Assembly (NCBI RefSeq): GCF_019977735.1
Contig: NZ_AP025018.1
Span: forward strand, 7,940,580 to 8,004,579
Reading direction: 5' to 3'
From: Calothrix sp. PCC 7716
GTDB taxonomy: Bacteria > Cyanobacteriota > Cyanobacteriia > Cyanobacteriales > Nostocaceae
Length of the DNA: 64,000 bases
Part shown: positions 15,496-26,600 of the stretch, in pieces
How the letters are laid out: every line of letters begins with the position of its first letter
Numbering within the stretch: position 1 is the first letter of the stretch
Position numbers and translations under genes: made by a program
Notes under the pieces: model-generated
The model's input: only the letters and a program-made list of their open reading frames with translations
Database searches by the model: none
What the model was told of the DNA's origin: nothing

Positions 15496-18400
15496 TTAAA
15501 CGATGGGCACCAAACTTACTTTGACGATGACATCGTTATAATCTAAATCACCACCACCAACTAAATCTTCAAATCCAAAGGTGTTATCTCCAAGTAACCG
15601 CAAGTGGTCAACTTTATTGATATTAGCTCCTAAGTATGGGAAGAAAACAGCGGGGTTATTATTGGGATTAGTATCTGTTAATTGCTCAATCGTACCATTG
15701 GCAATTAACATTGGAGCTAGAATCGAACCAGCATCAACGATGGCTGTAATTGTTGATTCTCCCTGATTGGCAACTTCCAGTTTGACCGCTTTTCCATCTG
15801 CACCTGTAACTAGATTTCTAAGTGCAGCATCAAGATAAACTGAGCTATTAGTAGTATCAGGGTTCAAATTACCAATTAAACCATCAGCGTTATTGACTTT
15901 GTAGAAGTAAACTTGGTTATTGAATGCAGCTTCCCGGTTCATTGTAAAGGTTGCTTCTACCTTACCAGAAATGCCACGTAAGTCAATTAATTCACCTTGG
16001 TCTCCTGATTGTAAAGCAGTTCCCAAAGGGCGAATATCGCTTACTGTTTCGGCTCTAATGCTCAATCCTTCAACGGCTAAATTAAAGCCACTTGTGGAGA
16101 TATTGGAAACAAAATTATTAGAAGTGGAAAGAACAACTTCCTTGGTTTTTCCAGCTTGAATATCATCTGCAGTACCGTTTTTAATTAAGGCAAAACCTAT
16201 TCTAGTATTAGCAGCAAACCCTATAGTTCGAGCAGACTCTCCCTCAAAACGAGTAGGTCGGTTACTAATAACAGAAGAAATTACCTTAGCTTTACCACTA
16301 TCCAATAGTTGTTTCAAGTTAACATTACTTGAACCATCAAACTCAAAAGCAACCAATTCGCTAACCGCAGCGCTAGGATTATTGGCATTAACGGTGAAAC
16401 GGACTTGATTTATTGCTACTCCTCCCTTGAGAGTGACAACTCCCGCAGCACCACCTTGCTCAACAGTTGCTTTAGCGAAAACACTATCGTTACGAGCATC
16501 TAAACGTTGAATGCGGGTGTCTAAATTAGCTCCAACGTCGGCAACATTATATGGAGTAGTAGCAAAATTAGCTTGGAGATATTCTGCAAATGCATCTTGC
16601 TCAGTTCCTGAAGTAGCAAAGTTAGCTTTTCCTAAGTCAAATTTTGCTGGGTCAACAGGTGCATCAATTTTACCGTTAAGGTTAGAGTCTGTAGTTGTCT
16701 CACCGATTAAATCAACTCGATTCGCGAAGGTGGGATTAGCTTTAATAAAATCACCTAAAGGATAACCATCACCACCGTCAGCCAAGAAACCAAGGGTGAC
16801 AATGCGAATTCCTCGGTCTTTATTTCCTTGCAATTGACCATCTTTGACCAAAATATCCCTGTAACTACCATCTTCGTTGAGGATAGCTGCATTTTGAATG
16901 CGTTGTTTTGCAGGTTTGGTTGCATCAAAACTGAAGGATACACCACCAACTTGAGGAAACTGACCGGGAGTTGCACCAGGTGCGCTAGCTGCTACACCAT
17001 GTTCGAGAATCTGCTTGAGTTGGTCAGCAGTAACTGTAACCAAGGTCAGTGCATTATTAAATGAGAGAGCATTTTGCAGGTCAGGTTGGGAAATACCACC
17101 TTCGGGTCTTCCTGACAACGGGTTTCCTTCAGGGGGAATTCTCACTGACTCGGTTGCACCAGTTGGGGTGAAGATACTACCGATATTGTTGCGAATACCA
17201 CCACCGTTTTTCACTGAAACAACAACAGTGGGGTCAAGTTGCTTCCCGTAACTGAGATTTGCATCCGCAGTTAAATTTCCCAAGTTTGTTTCTTGGGTAC
17301 GCACATCGGAGCGGATACCATTGAGGAATTGTTTGGTAATCCCAAAAAAGTTACCGTCCTGCTTGACAATTACCTGACGAAGTGCATCAGTAATGGCTTT
17401 AATTTCTGGATCTACTAAGTTTTGTGCGTTAAGTGCAGCAACCCCTTGGTCATCGGTTGCATAGGCGCCACTAATGACAGGGTCGATGCTGGTGGGGATA
17501 ATTTTTCCTTGGGCATCAAAATCAACGACTAAACGACCAACGTATTTATAGTTACCATCGGTGTTGACAATTACCATATCTTCACCCGTAGCAGATTTGG
17601 TAAAAATGGGGTAATCGCCTTGCTTGATGTCTCCAGATCGCAAACGGTCGGTGCTATCAACTAAGCGGGTATTTGACCCACCTGCCATAATAATATCAAC
17701 GTCTTTGAGCAAACCAGCCAGTTGCTGCTCAATGGCGATTTGTTGCATGTGAGCCAACAAAACAATTTTATTGATACCTTGAGCTTTCAGGGCATCTACT
17801 GACTTTTGAATTTCCGCAGCCAGGGCAGCGATATCTGCTGAATTTGTTGGCAAGACACCGACGCTACCAGGAGAGGAGATTCTTGGTAGGGTAGGTGTGG
17901 TAGCACCAACAACACCTATTTTTTCTCCGTTAACTGTAACTACTGTGCTTTTGGCAATTTTTCCAGGGATAGTGCTAGCTTCTTGACCGTCAGCAGTTAC
18001 CAATGGCGCCAAATTTGTGTCGGGAGCAAAATTAAGGTTGGAACTCAGGTAGGGGAATTTAGCACCCGGATAAGCACCGTCGGGCGCAAGTACACTTCTA
18101 ATAAACCCAGTACCAAGGTCAAACTCGTGGTTGCCAAATGCGATCGCTTGAAATCCTAACTCATTCTGAACGGCAATATCAGCCCGTCCAGTACCGACTT
18201 TACCCAATAAAGGAGTTAGGGAAGCATCTGCTGCTGCATTTAGAAATAAACTGGGAATGTAAGCATCACCAGAAGAAAGTAGAATCGTATTTGCGTAATC
18301 AACTCTACCATCTTTATTTGCATCCTGATTTTTCAACGCATTTAGAACCGCAGAAAAACGGGGTGCATCATCGAGAGCAGGAACAGCAGCTTCTTGGTCG

Positions 18401-19998
18401 GAAGCGTGGAGAAGTTGGAGGGTGAAATTTGGAGCTTCAATTTCGTATAAGGTCGCAGTATTACTAACCTCGTTGGAAACTGTAAGCATGGGTTTCCCAT
18501 TTGGACTATCTGCCGCAGAGATGAATTTTAACCCTTCAGGACTAATGTCACCATCAGTACGAATATACTGTACAAACTGAGGTGCTGTCGGGTTACTGAG
18601 GTCATAAACCATTACACCACCACCAGCACGCTCTAAACCAATAAATGCGTAAGGTTTGCCGCTGACATAACCGATAGTTGCAGCTTCCGGTTCGGGTCCC
18701 TTGTCATCAGAACGAGTGTCAACATCAGCAGCAAGTCCATTGTTCGCATTAAACAGCGTTGGTGTTTGGGTTTTGGTAATTTGTTCTAACTGGTCACCAC
18801 TGTCAAAAACTAATTTACCAGCATCATCCCATATAGAGAAGGAGCGAGCGCCAAAGGAGTACAGTTTATCATAGTCTCCATCCCCGTCGGTATCGCCAAG
18901 GGTATTGGTGATTCTCAAACGACCAAGATTCGCGTTATTTTTTAGTGCAGCAGCATTGGGAAAAACTGTAGGGTCAAGAACAACTGCATTGCTACCAATT
19001 CTAACTTCTTCGTTAAAGATACTTCCTTCGGTGGCATTGGGAGCAGGTAAAACTCCATCTGCTGTGGGACGGATGCGCGAATCCCCTTCGTTGGCAGTGA
19101 TGTAGTAGGTTTTACCAGCTACTTCAAACGAGGATATTGCATCTGGTTGGTACATCCCCAAAACAGGATGAGGTTTAATATCACCAACAATAGTATCGCG
19201 ATCGCTAGCGTCAAAACCATTCCCTCCTAGACTGTGGTCTTTGAAGCCTAATGGTAAAACGCTGGTGATTGTGGAAGTAGCAATGTCGAGAACTGCTAGA
19301 GCATTACTTTCCTGTAGAGTTATAAAAGCTCGCTTTCCATCGGGAGAAACAGCAATATACTCTGGTTCCAAATCTTGTGCAACCGAGGAAGCAGTACCAT
19401 CAGCAAGCTTACCAAAAAGTTTTACACCTTGCTGTTTTAAAGTAGCAGCTTGAGCGTTAAAAGCTGTAAAAGAAGCAGTAGTAACCTTAGTATTATCTAA
19501 AGCTGTAATACTTCCAGATACATCAATAATGCTTATCGAACCTTCTGGATCGACAGTATAGGTTTCGTTTGGTTCTCCCTCATTTGCTACCAGGACTTTT
19601 GTCCCGTCGGGGGTAAAGGTAAGCATGTCAGGTAATGCACCGACTGTCACCTGGGAAAGTGGTGTTGGATTGGCAATACTAACAGTCGCATCGAAAAATA
19701 CGACTTTACCAGGGTCAGTAGCAGTTGCAGCAGAAATTGAGATCGCAACAATACTGTTATTACTACCTGTACCTTTCCTAACTGCTACGCTTTGAATTCC
19801 CGCACCAAAACTAGAGAGGTCAATATTACCGATTCTTGTGGGTTTGGTAGGGTCGGAAACATCAGTAATTTGAAGTACAGGTTTACCTGCTACTTCTCCA
19901 GTTGTAAACAGACGCTTAGTTTTGGGGTCAAAATCAGAAATCTCAGCACCGTCTAACTTAACAGTACCAGCAAATTTTAGTTGAAGTTGATTAGCCAT
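15496..19998 (-). CDS. Giant secreted 5'-nucleotidase-type exoprotein (choice-of-anchor I, metallophosphatase, DUF4114)
   Basis: The 1500 residues divide into three parts. Residues 1-520 are a beta-propeller-like choice-of-anchor I region (GNIDLSSFGAGIQSVAV, PDGTKVLVANEGEPNETY, DTDGDGDYDKLYSFGARSF). Residues 523-1150 are a 5'-nucleotidase/UshA-type metallophosphatase (LLHASDQEA, LSSGDAYIPS, GNHEFDLG, LLAHMQQI, IMAGGSNTR) with its C-terminal domain. Residues about 1390-1500 are a DUF4114 domain ending NTFGFEDLVGGGDLDYNDV. The usual His in HTNDxHG is Glu here and the GHxH motif is GGSN, so metal binding may differ. There is no signal peptide, which with the DUF4114 end fits type I secretion. 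It is predicted to release phosphate from nucleotides outside the cell. A PHO-box-like site lies upstream. Confidence 0.85.
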   Translation of the reverse strand: MANQLQLKFAGTVKLDGAEISDFDPKTKRLFTTGEVAGKPVLQITDVSDPTKPTRIGNIDLSSFGAGIQSVAVRKGTGSNNSIVAISISAATATDPGKVVFFDATVSIANPTPLSQVTVGALPDMLTFTPDGTKVLVANEGEPNETYTVDPEGSISIIDVSGSITALDNTKVTTASFTAFNAQAATLKQQGVKLFGKLADGTASSVAQDLEPEYIAVSPDGKRAFITLQESNALAVLDIATSTITSVLPLGFKDHSLGGNGFDASDRDTIVGDIKPHPVLGMYQPDAISSFEVAGKTYYITANEGDSRIRPTADGVLPAPNATEGSIFNEEVRIGSNAVVLDPTVFPNAAALKNNANLGRLRITNTLGDTDGDGDYDKLYSFGARSFSIWDDAGKLVFDSGDQLEQITKTQTPTLFNANNGLAADVDTRSDDKGPEPEAATIGYVSGKPYAFIGLERAGGGVMVYDLSNPTAPQFVQYIRTDGDISPEGLKFISAADSPNGKPMLTVSNEVSNTATLYEIEAPNFTLQLLHASDQEAAVPALDDAPRFSAVLNALKNQDANKDGRVDYANTILLSSGDAYIPSLFLNAAADASLTPLLGKVGTGRADIAVQNELGFQAIAFGNHEFDLGTGFIRSVLAPDGAYPGAKFPYLSSNLNFAPDTNLAPLVTADGQEASTIPGKIAKSTVVTVNGEKIGVVGATTPTLPRISSPGSVGVLPTNSADIAALAAEIQKSVDALKAQGINKIVLLAHMQQIAIEQQLAGLLKDVDIIMAGGSNTRLVDSTDRLRSGDIKQGDYPIFTKSATGEDMVIVNTDGNYKYVGRLVVDFDAQGKIIPTSIDPVISGAYATDDQGVAALNAQNLVDPEIKAITDALRQVIVKQDGNFFGITKQFLNGIRSDVRTQETNLGNLTADANLSYGKQLDPTVVVSVKNGGGIRNNIGSIFTPTGATESVRIPPEGNPLSGRPEGGISQPDLQNALSFNNALTLVTVTADQLKQILEHGVAASAPGATPGQFPQVGGVSFSFDATKPAKQRIQNAAILNEDGSYRDILVKDGQLQGNKDRGIRIVTLGFLADGGDGYPLGDFIKANPTFANRVDLIGETTTDSNLNGKIDAPVDPAKFDLGKANFATSGTEQDAFAEYLQANFATTPYNVADVGANLDTRIQRLDARNDSVFAKATVEQGGAAGVVTLKGGVAINQVRFTVNANNPSAAVSELVAFEFDGSSNVNLKQLLDSGKAKVISSVISNRPTRFEGESARTIGFAANTRIGFALIKNGTADDIQAGKTKEVVLSTSNNFVSNISTSGFNLAVEGLSIRAETVSDIRPLGTALQSGDQGELIDLRGISGKVEATFTMNREAAFNNQVYFYKVNNADGLIGNLNPDTTNSSVYLDAALRNLVTGADGKAVKLEVANQGESTITAIVDAGSILAPMLIANGTIEQLTDTNPNNNPAVFFPYLGANINKVDHLRLLGDNTFGFEDLVGGGDLDYNDVIVKVSLVPIV

Positions 19999-20341
19999 TT
20001 TGGTATATTAATTAAGAAATGAAATTCAAGATGCCTTTAGTCTGAACTAGATTAGTTTACATGTGCTTTCAATACCTGATTGAAACCTTCTGGTCGAATG
20101 CTTTCAAAAGTTAAAAAACAACCGATTTTTTTTGTTCGTGATAATTTGAAACAAGTGAACAAAAACAAGATTAAGAATAAATCTCATTTTCACCTTCAAT
20201 ACACGACCTAAGCCTTCGTTGTTTTTTTGAAACCAATCATACTAATCTATTTTTGCTCGAAAGCGCTATTATTAAGTACTTTCCACCAAAAGGTTAAAGA
20301 TAAACACCTAATAAATGGCATTTATTCAATTCTTCAAAGTC

Positions 20342-20374
20342 ATATTATCTGAATATTGTTAAGAACTAGTTAAG
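20342..20374 (-). promoter_or_regulatory. Candidate PHO box and -10 for the 5'-nucleotidase gene
   Basis: On the minus strand CTTAACTA-GTT-CTTAACAA (20374-20356) gives two 8-mers with the 3-base spacing of the cyanobacterial PhoB (SphR) box, consensus YTTAAYYW. TAATAT (20347-20342) follows 8 bases later as a possible -10. The implied 5' leader is about 335 bases, which is long. The second half-site has one mismatch. Confidence 0.4.
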
Positions 20375-20541
20375 AAAATACTAAAACAAACATTAAATGA
20401 AGATTCTTCAATCTGTTAATACTTCTATATATAAGTCATATTATCAATTATAGCTAATGATAATGGTTATAGATACTGTATTTATTTACACTAATAAATA
20501 ACTAAATATTCCGTAAGGGCACGATATATGTTACCCTGAGT

Positions 20542-20574
20542 ATCTGTGAGGTGGGCAATGCCCACCTCACAGAT
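20542..20574. repeat. 16-bp-arm palindrome (GGTGGGCANTGCCCACC family)
   Basis: ATCTGTGAGGTGGGCA and its exact complement meet around one A. The core GGTGGGCANTGCCCACC recurs at 46505, 50754 and 59992. It lies 40 bases past the stop of the 2307-residue gene and could act as its terminator. Confidence 0.75.
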
Positions 20575-20613
20575 GTGGTAGGAAAAATGAACCACAAAGA
20601 AAGAGATAAATTA

Positions 20614-23600
20614 CTAAACGACAGGAGTCAAAGTTGCTTTAACAATGATGTCGTTGTAGTCCAAGTCACCACCACCAGCTATATCTTCAAAGCCAAAGGT
20701 GTTATTGCCTAACAACCGAACGTGGTCAACCTTATCTGAGTTGGCGCCTAGGTATGCAAAGTAAGCTCGGTCAACCTGTCCAGCTAACACCTGATCAACA
20801 GTTCTACCATCGGTAAGCAAGAATGGAGCAAAAATGCTACCACCTGTTAGCAACTTATCATTGAAAGTAGCTGTACCTTGATTAGCAACTGCCAAGTTAA
20901 TATCAGCAACACGCGCGTTCATTGCAGCTTGAGCATAACCAGCCTGTGCTGGGGTGATATCAGCTTTACCATCACCAGTGATATCAATACCGCCGTTTTC
21001 ATCTGCTACTTTATAAAAGCCAATAACGTTGTTGAACGCTGCTTCACGGTTAACTGTAAAATCAACCTTGACTCTACCTGTGGTTGAGCGTAAATCGAAG
21101 ACTTCCCCTTCTTTTTGTCCTTGGAGATTAGTTCCTAAAGGCAATGATGATTGAGTTGAAGATTGAATTTTAACAACTAAGTTGTTATCACTACCTGAAC
21201 CATCTTTGAAATCTAAAGAGTAGCTACCATCAGTATTTGCTATCACTCTCTGTGTGGTTGGGTCAGCAAACACAACGTTACCTAGAAGTGCAGAATTTGC
21301 GCGTACTGCGTCATTAGTGCTATTTTTTACTAAGTAAAATCTGAGCTTATCGCCATCACCAAATTCCAGCAAGCGGTTTAATTCGCTTTGATTAAAGCCA
21401 TTAGGAGCATTGGAAATTACAGATAAAATTGTTTTGCTGCGTGCTAATGCTGCTTCGGCATAACCAGCGGCGCCAGGAGCTAAGTTCCCAATTTTACCTG
21501 TAGTCGCATCATCAACGGTAAATACTCCCAGTTCGTTGACTAGACCGGAATTACGACCTGTCAAACTAACTTGAAGCTTAGGTTTACCGCGACCACCTGT
21601 GAGTGTAAAAGTATCACTATCAGTTGCTTTTGTTAGGTAGACATTATTAGGCAAAGCAGATTGAGCAACAGGTAAGTTATTGGGTAGTTCCAGAATGCCT
21701 AGTCTCTCAACTGGCGTTGTTCCTGTAACGTTAAAATCATTATCGTTGATCAAAGCAAGAGTGTTAGGCGCCACTAGTGCCAAACCTTCTAATTTTTCAA
21801 CCCCCGTGTAACCCAATTGAGCAGCATTTGCAATTAAGCTCTTCGTAACAGGGCTAATTTTGGCAGTAGTTAACTCAGCTTCTGTAAGCTGTTCGATGGT
21901 TTTACCAGTTGGCAAGGTAAAATTAGCAGGGTTATTGATGTTGGTTGCCTTAGCTAAATCAATTTGGTAAATTAGTTTGTTTGAGGCAGTTGTAGAGATA
22001 TCATCTCGTTCGACAACTGCGAATTTACCATTGCCCAGAGAAACTGCATCGCCGATTTTGTCTGTTCTGGCAAGACCACTAGCTGTAATATCATCAAGAA
22101 GATATAAATACTCGCCAGTCACCGCTTTAGAAACAATGTCAAATTCCAGAATTCTAAGATTGCGAGAATTTCTGGATGTTGTATCTCCAGTGCTATCTGG
22201 GTTATCGATGCCACTTTGAATAAACGCATAAAGTTTATTACCTTCCAAAGCTACAGCTTCAAACCCGCGATTATTGCGGCGTTGAGCATAAACCTCTGGT
22301 AATACTTCAGTACCATATGTTCCAGCAGGTTGGTCGGGTTCGGGAGCGGTGGCAGTTCCTTTGGGGATAAAGCGGTTAAGCAACTTACCGTTAATATCAA
22401 AGTGGTAAATTGCCGGACGGTATTCATCTACCATCCAATAGTCACCATTTTCAGCTACAACGATACCCTCTAAATCGGCGCCTAAAGGATCGTTAGGTAG
22501 AGTTTTGCCATCTAAATCAACGCCAATTTCATCGGTGTAAGCCAAACCACCTGCCGCAGCTTGCAAGTTAGGTAGTCCAGTTAACTTGGTTGTACCATCT
22601 TGACGGAACAATCCCGTTCTCTTGGTAATGGTAATCTCACCAGTGCTACGTTTGAGTTCAAAGCTGACGATTTCTGGTTGGAAGTTGGGTAATAGGAATG
22701 GTCTATTTTGACCAGTTGGTTCGCCATTTGGACCTCTGTCTGTGTGAGTGACAAACTTGAGGTTGCCATTCGGCGCCAGTCCTTGGAAGTATAATCCAGA
22801 GAAACCACCTAAGAAAATATCTTGACCTTTGCTAGTAGTTCCTAACTTAGGTAGGTTGGTAAAGTCGTAATTTGTAATTTTGGGTTGGTTGGCAGGAGTC
22901 TTGATGTTAAATCTGGCAACACTTGGATCATGGTCACTATCTTGGTCAGCAAACTCTGAGTTGATATGCACCACATCAAAACCATCAAGGTTGTTGAACA
23001 AGTTGTTGCTAACCATAATGTGGTCAAGGGATTGAGCGTTGCCCTCAAAGTTATAGGTATAGCGCTCATTTTCGGGAAGACTTTCAATTAAAGTTTTCAA
23101 ACCTGCACTTTCTAAAGTGTTGATGGGGTTAGAAAACTCGAAATCGTTAAGGTCACCCATTACCACAACATTCGCGTTGGGGTTAATCGTTAAAATACTC
23201 TGAACAAAGTCTTTAACTATCGTTGCTTGCTGGTTGCGCTGGGTTTCGCTAGTCAGAGTTGGAGGTTGAAAGCGTCCAAATAGAGGTTGATCACCACCCT
23301 TAGAATTGAAGTGATTTCCAACTATATATATAGTCTGACCTTGGAAAACAAATTCTCCTACTAGCGGTTTACGACTAGCATTAAAAGCTGTATTTGTTGG
23401 GTCAAGACGACCGGGACTAGCTGAAAGTTGGGGTACACCACCAACGTTATTAACCGTGGTGTTAGAAGTAGAAGTGCCACCAGAACGCTCTACAAAAAGG
23501 ACACGATTGGGATTAAACAAGAAACCAACGCGAATATTGCCACCAGGTTCACCACCATCTTGATCGTCTACTGGGTTGATTTGTCGGAATTGATAAGTTG

Positions 23601-26600
23601 GACCACCAGCAGCAGCTATTGCACTAATTAACTTGTTATAAGTTTGGCTAGCATCAACAACAGTATCGTTAGTCGCCCCATTATTATCCTGAATTTCTTC
23701 GATGGTAATAATATCCGGCGCCTTTAAATTATTTACAATTCGGTTAGCAATGTTATTAAACTTGGTGTCACCGTCATTGGGGTCGAGATTTTCGACGTTG
23801 AATGTACCAACAGTTAGCTGATTAGGATTAGGAGTCAAACCAGTGACTTCTTTTTGTAAACTACCAGAAGTAACACTAGGCAAAGCTTGGGTGTTGAACA
23901 ACTTAAAGTTACTGAAACTGTAGTCCATTACACCTACAACCGACCCATTAAATTTATCTCCTACATTCACCTGCGGTGGGTTAGCAACTAGAGTATCATC
24001 AATGAGAATTCTTTCTGGATTAAAATCTGTAGGCTGAATAATTATGCCACCACGAGCGGTACGAGTACTAGCATTGGCGCCATTATCTGCCAAAACAGGG
24101 ATTTCACCAAAGTTATTTGTTGGACCAACAGCAACAGGGTTATTAACCTGTACCAGCATTCCTTCCACACTTTCGTAGAAGTCAATACCATCTTGAGCAG
24201 GGTCGAACACTGTACCAGGATTTTCTACAGTACCACCCACCGCATCATTACTAATTACCTGGTTAGGAATCGCGCGTCCACCGTTACCAAGAATCGTAGC
24301 GATAGGTAAAGCATTACCACTCGATAGTTTTATAATCGTTGGGCTACTAATTTGAGTAGTTGTCAGGTTATTAGATGTAGAACCACCAGGACGGAATTCT
24401 GATACTGTACCGCTAACTTGTACTGAGTCTCCAACAGCTACCGTAGGCGCCGAACTTGTGAAAACAAAAATCCCCTCAGATGTAGCGTCGTTGCTATCTG
24501 GGTTAGGGTCTTGTAAGTAAAAACCGTTGGTTCTTAATGCTGTAACGATACCAGGGACATTTCTTACAGCTTGACCGTTGAGAGGGGAAGTATGTGCGGC
24601 GCCTTGAATATTGCTAATCCGTGTTTGTGGATTTACCTCAAACACTGCAACAGTATTGCTTACCTCATGGGAAAGCACGAGTAAATTCTTGCCATTTGGA
24701 CTTTCAGCCGCAGGAATAAAGCTTACACCTTCAGGACTCAGGTCTCCAGTTTGATTGGGTAAATATTGTACAAATAAAGGCTTTTGAGGATTGGTAACTT
24801 CATATACCATGACCCCACCAGTCCGCTCTAGCCCAACAAAAGCGTAAGTTCTACCATCAATAACACCAATAGCTGCACCTTCTGGCTCTGGGCCTTTATT
24901 ATCGCTGCGGGTGTCAAAGGTAACGGCAGTACCTTCGGCATTGAAAAGGCTTGGAATTTGACTTGCAGTTATTCTTTCAAATTGGTCGCCACTGTTGTAA
25001 ACTAATTTTCCTTGGTCATCCCAAATTGTGAAAGAACGGGCACCATAAGCTAACAAACGGTCATAATCACCATCACCATCAGTATCACCACCAATGGTGG
25101 AAACATCCAACCGACCTAAATTTGTTTCCAGTTTGAGGGTAGCTGCATCTGGGAACTTGGTTGCATCAAGATTTAAAGTTGATACACGCGCGTTTTCGTT
25201 GCGAGTGTCTCCTTCATTGGCTGTAATGTAGTAAGTGCGACCACCAGCTTCAAAAGAAGCAATAGCATCCGGCATATACATTCCGAATACTGGATAATTC
25301 TTGATGTTGATACTGCCATCTCTATCGCTAGCATCCAAGCCATTCTCAGGTTGGCTATAATCAACCAAACCCAAAGGCACAATACTATTAACAGTTGCAG
25401 TCGCAATATCTACCACTGCCACAGCATTATTTTCTTGCAGTGTCACCCAAGCTTTGGCGCCATCTTTAGAAAAGGCAATATATTCAGGTTCAACATCTTC
25501 TGAAACTTTCTTATTAGGGAAAATGCGAACACCTTGACTTCGCAGAGTAGCTTCCTGACCATCAAAGCTGGTAAAGCTTGCTGTCGTAACGGTGGCATTT
25601 GCTGCTCCATTGGCAATATTAATAATGCTTACAGAACCAACAGGGTCGATAGTATTACCTGGTTGACCTTCGTTAGCTGTGAGTACTTTAGTGCCATCAG
25701 GACTAAAAGTAATCATATCAGGTAAGGCGCCAACGGTAACATCCTTGATAAAGTTACCAGCAGCATCGTAAAAAACAACCTTACCAGGGTCAGTCTCAAC
25801 ATTAGCAGCTACAGAAAAAGCTACCAAACCATTTTTAATAGCAACGCTAGTAGCTGCTGCACCATATGCAGAAAGATTAATTGTTGAAATTAATGTTGGA
25901 TTAGTGGGGTCGCTAAAATTCAGAATTTGTGCTGCTGAAGAACCATCAATTACGAACAACCGCTTAGACACAGGGTCATAGCTGGAAATCTCTGCTCCTA
26001 ATGTGCCAGCAGCAAAACCACCGATTTTCTTTAGAATACCAAAATCATTGTCGGTAATAGCAGCAGCAACGCTAGGTACGCTAATACCGTTGTAGCTTGT
26101 ATCAGTGCTAGTGGCAGTATGAGTAATTATACTAGAATGGTCGCCTTCTATTGCTGTATCATTAACAGCAGTAACTGTTACTGTTTGAGCTACATTCCAG
26201 TTAGCAGTAGTGAAGGTGAGAGAAGTTGGCGCCGTAGTGGTTTGCGTACTTGAGTTGATGGCAATAGTAACATTAGCTGTTGGCTGCTTATTTAGAACCA
26301 AAGTATAAGTATCAGTGGCGCCTCCCTCAGCAATTCTCGTTGTACCATCCGTCTGAGTAATGGTGACACCAGTAATTGGTGTAGAAGTGGTAACGTAAAA
26401 TCCTGGATTGCCTATTTCACTACCATTAGACTGATTAGAATTTTTAGCATCACCTACAGTTGAAAGAACCCAGTCAGTATTGATGACTTCGCTATTCAGG
26501 TTTTCAGTTCTAGTCCAACCGCTAGTATTTTGGGTACGAATAGTTCCAGTATATATTTGGTCACCGTAAGTTAGGCGATCGATAAGTTGACCATTATTAT

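Larger units (their letters stand above)
19999..20613. other. 615-bp AT-rich gap between two exoprotein genes
   Basis: No gene is seen. The stretch holds the candidate PHO box and promoter of the 1500-residue gene (20342-20374) and a strong palindrome near its right end (20542-20574). Confidence 0.6.
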
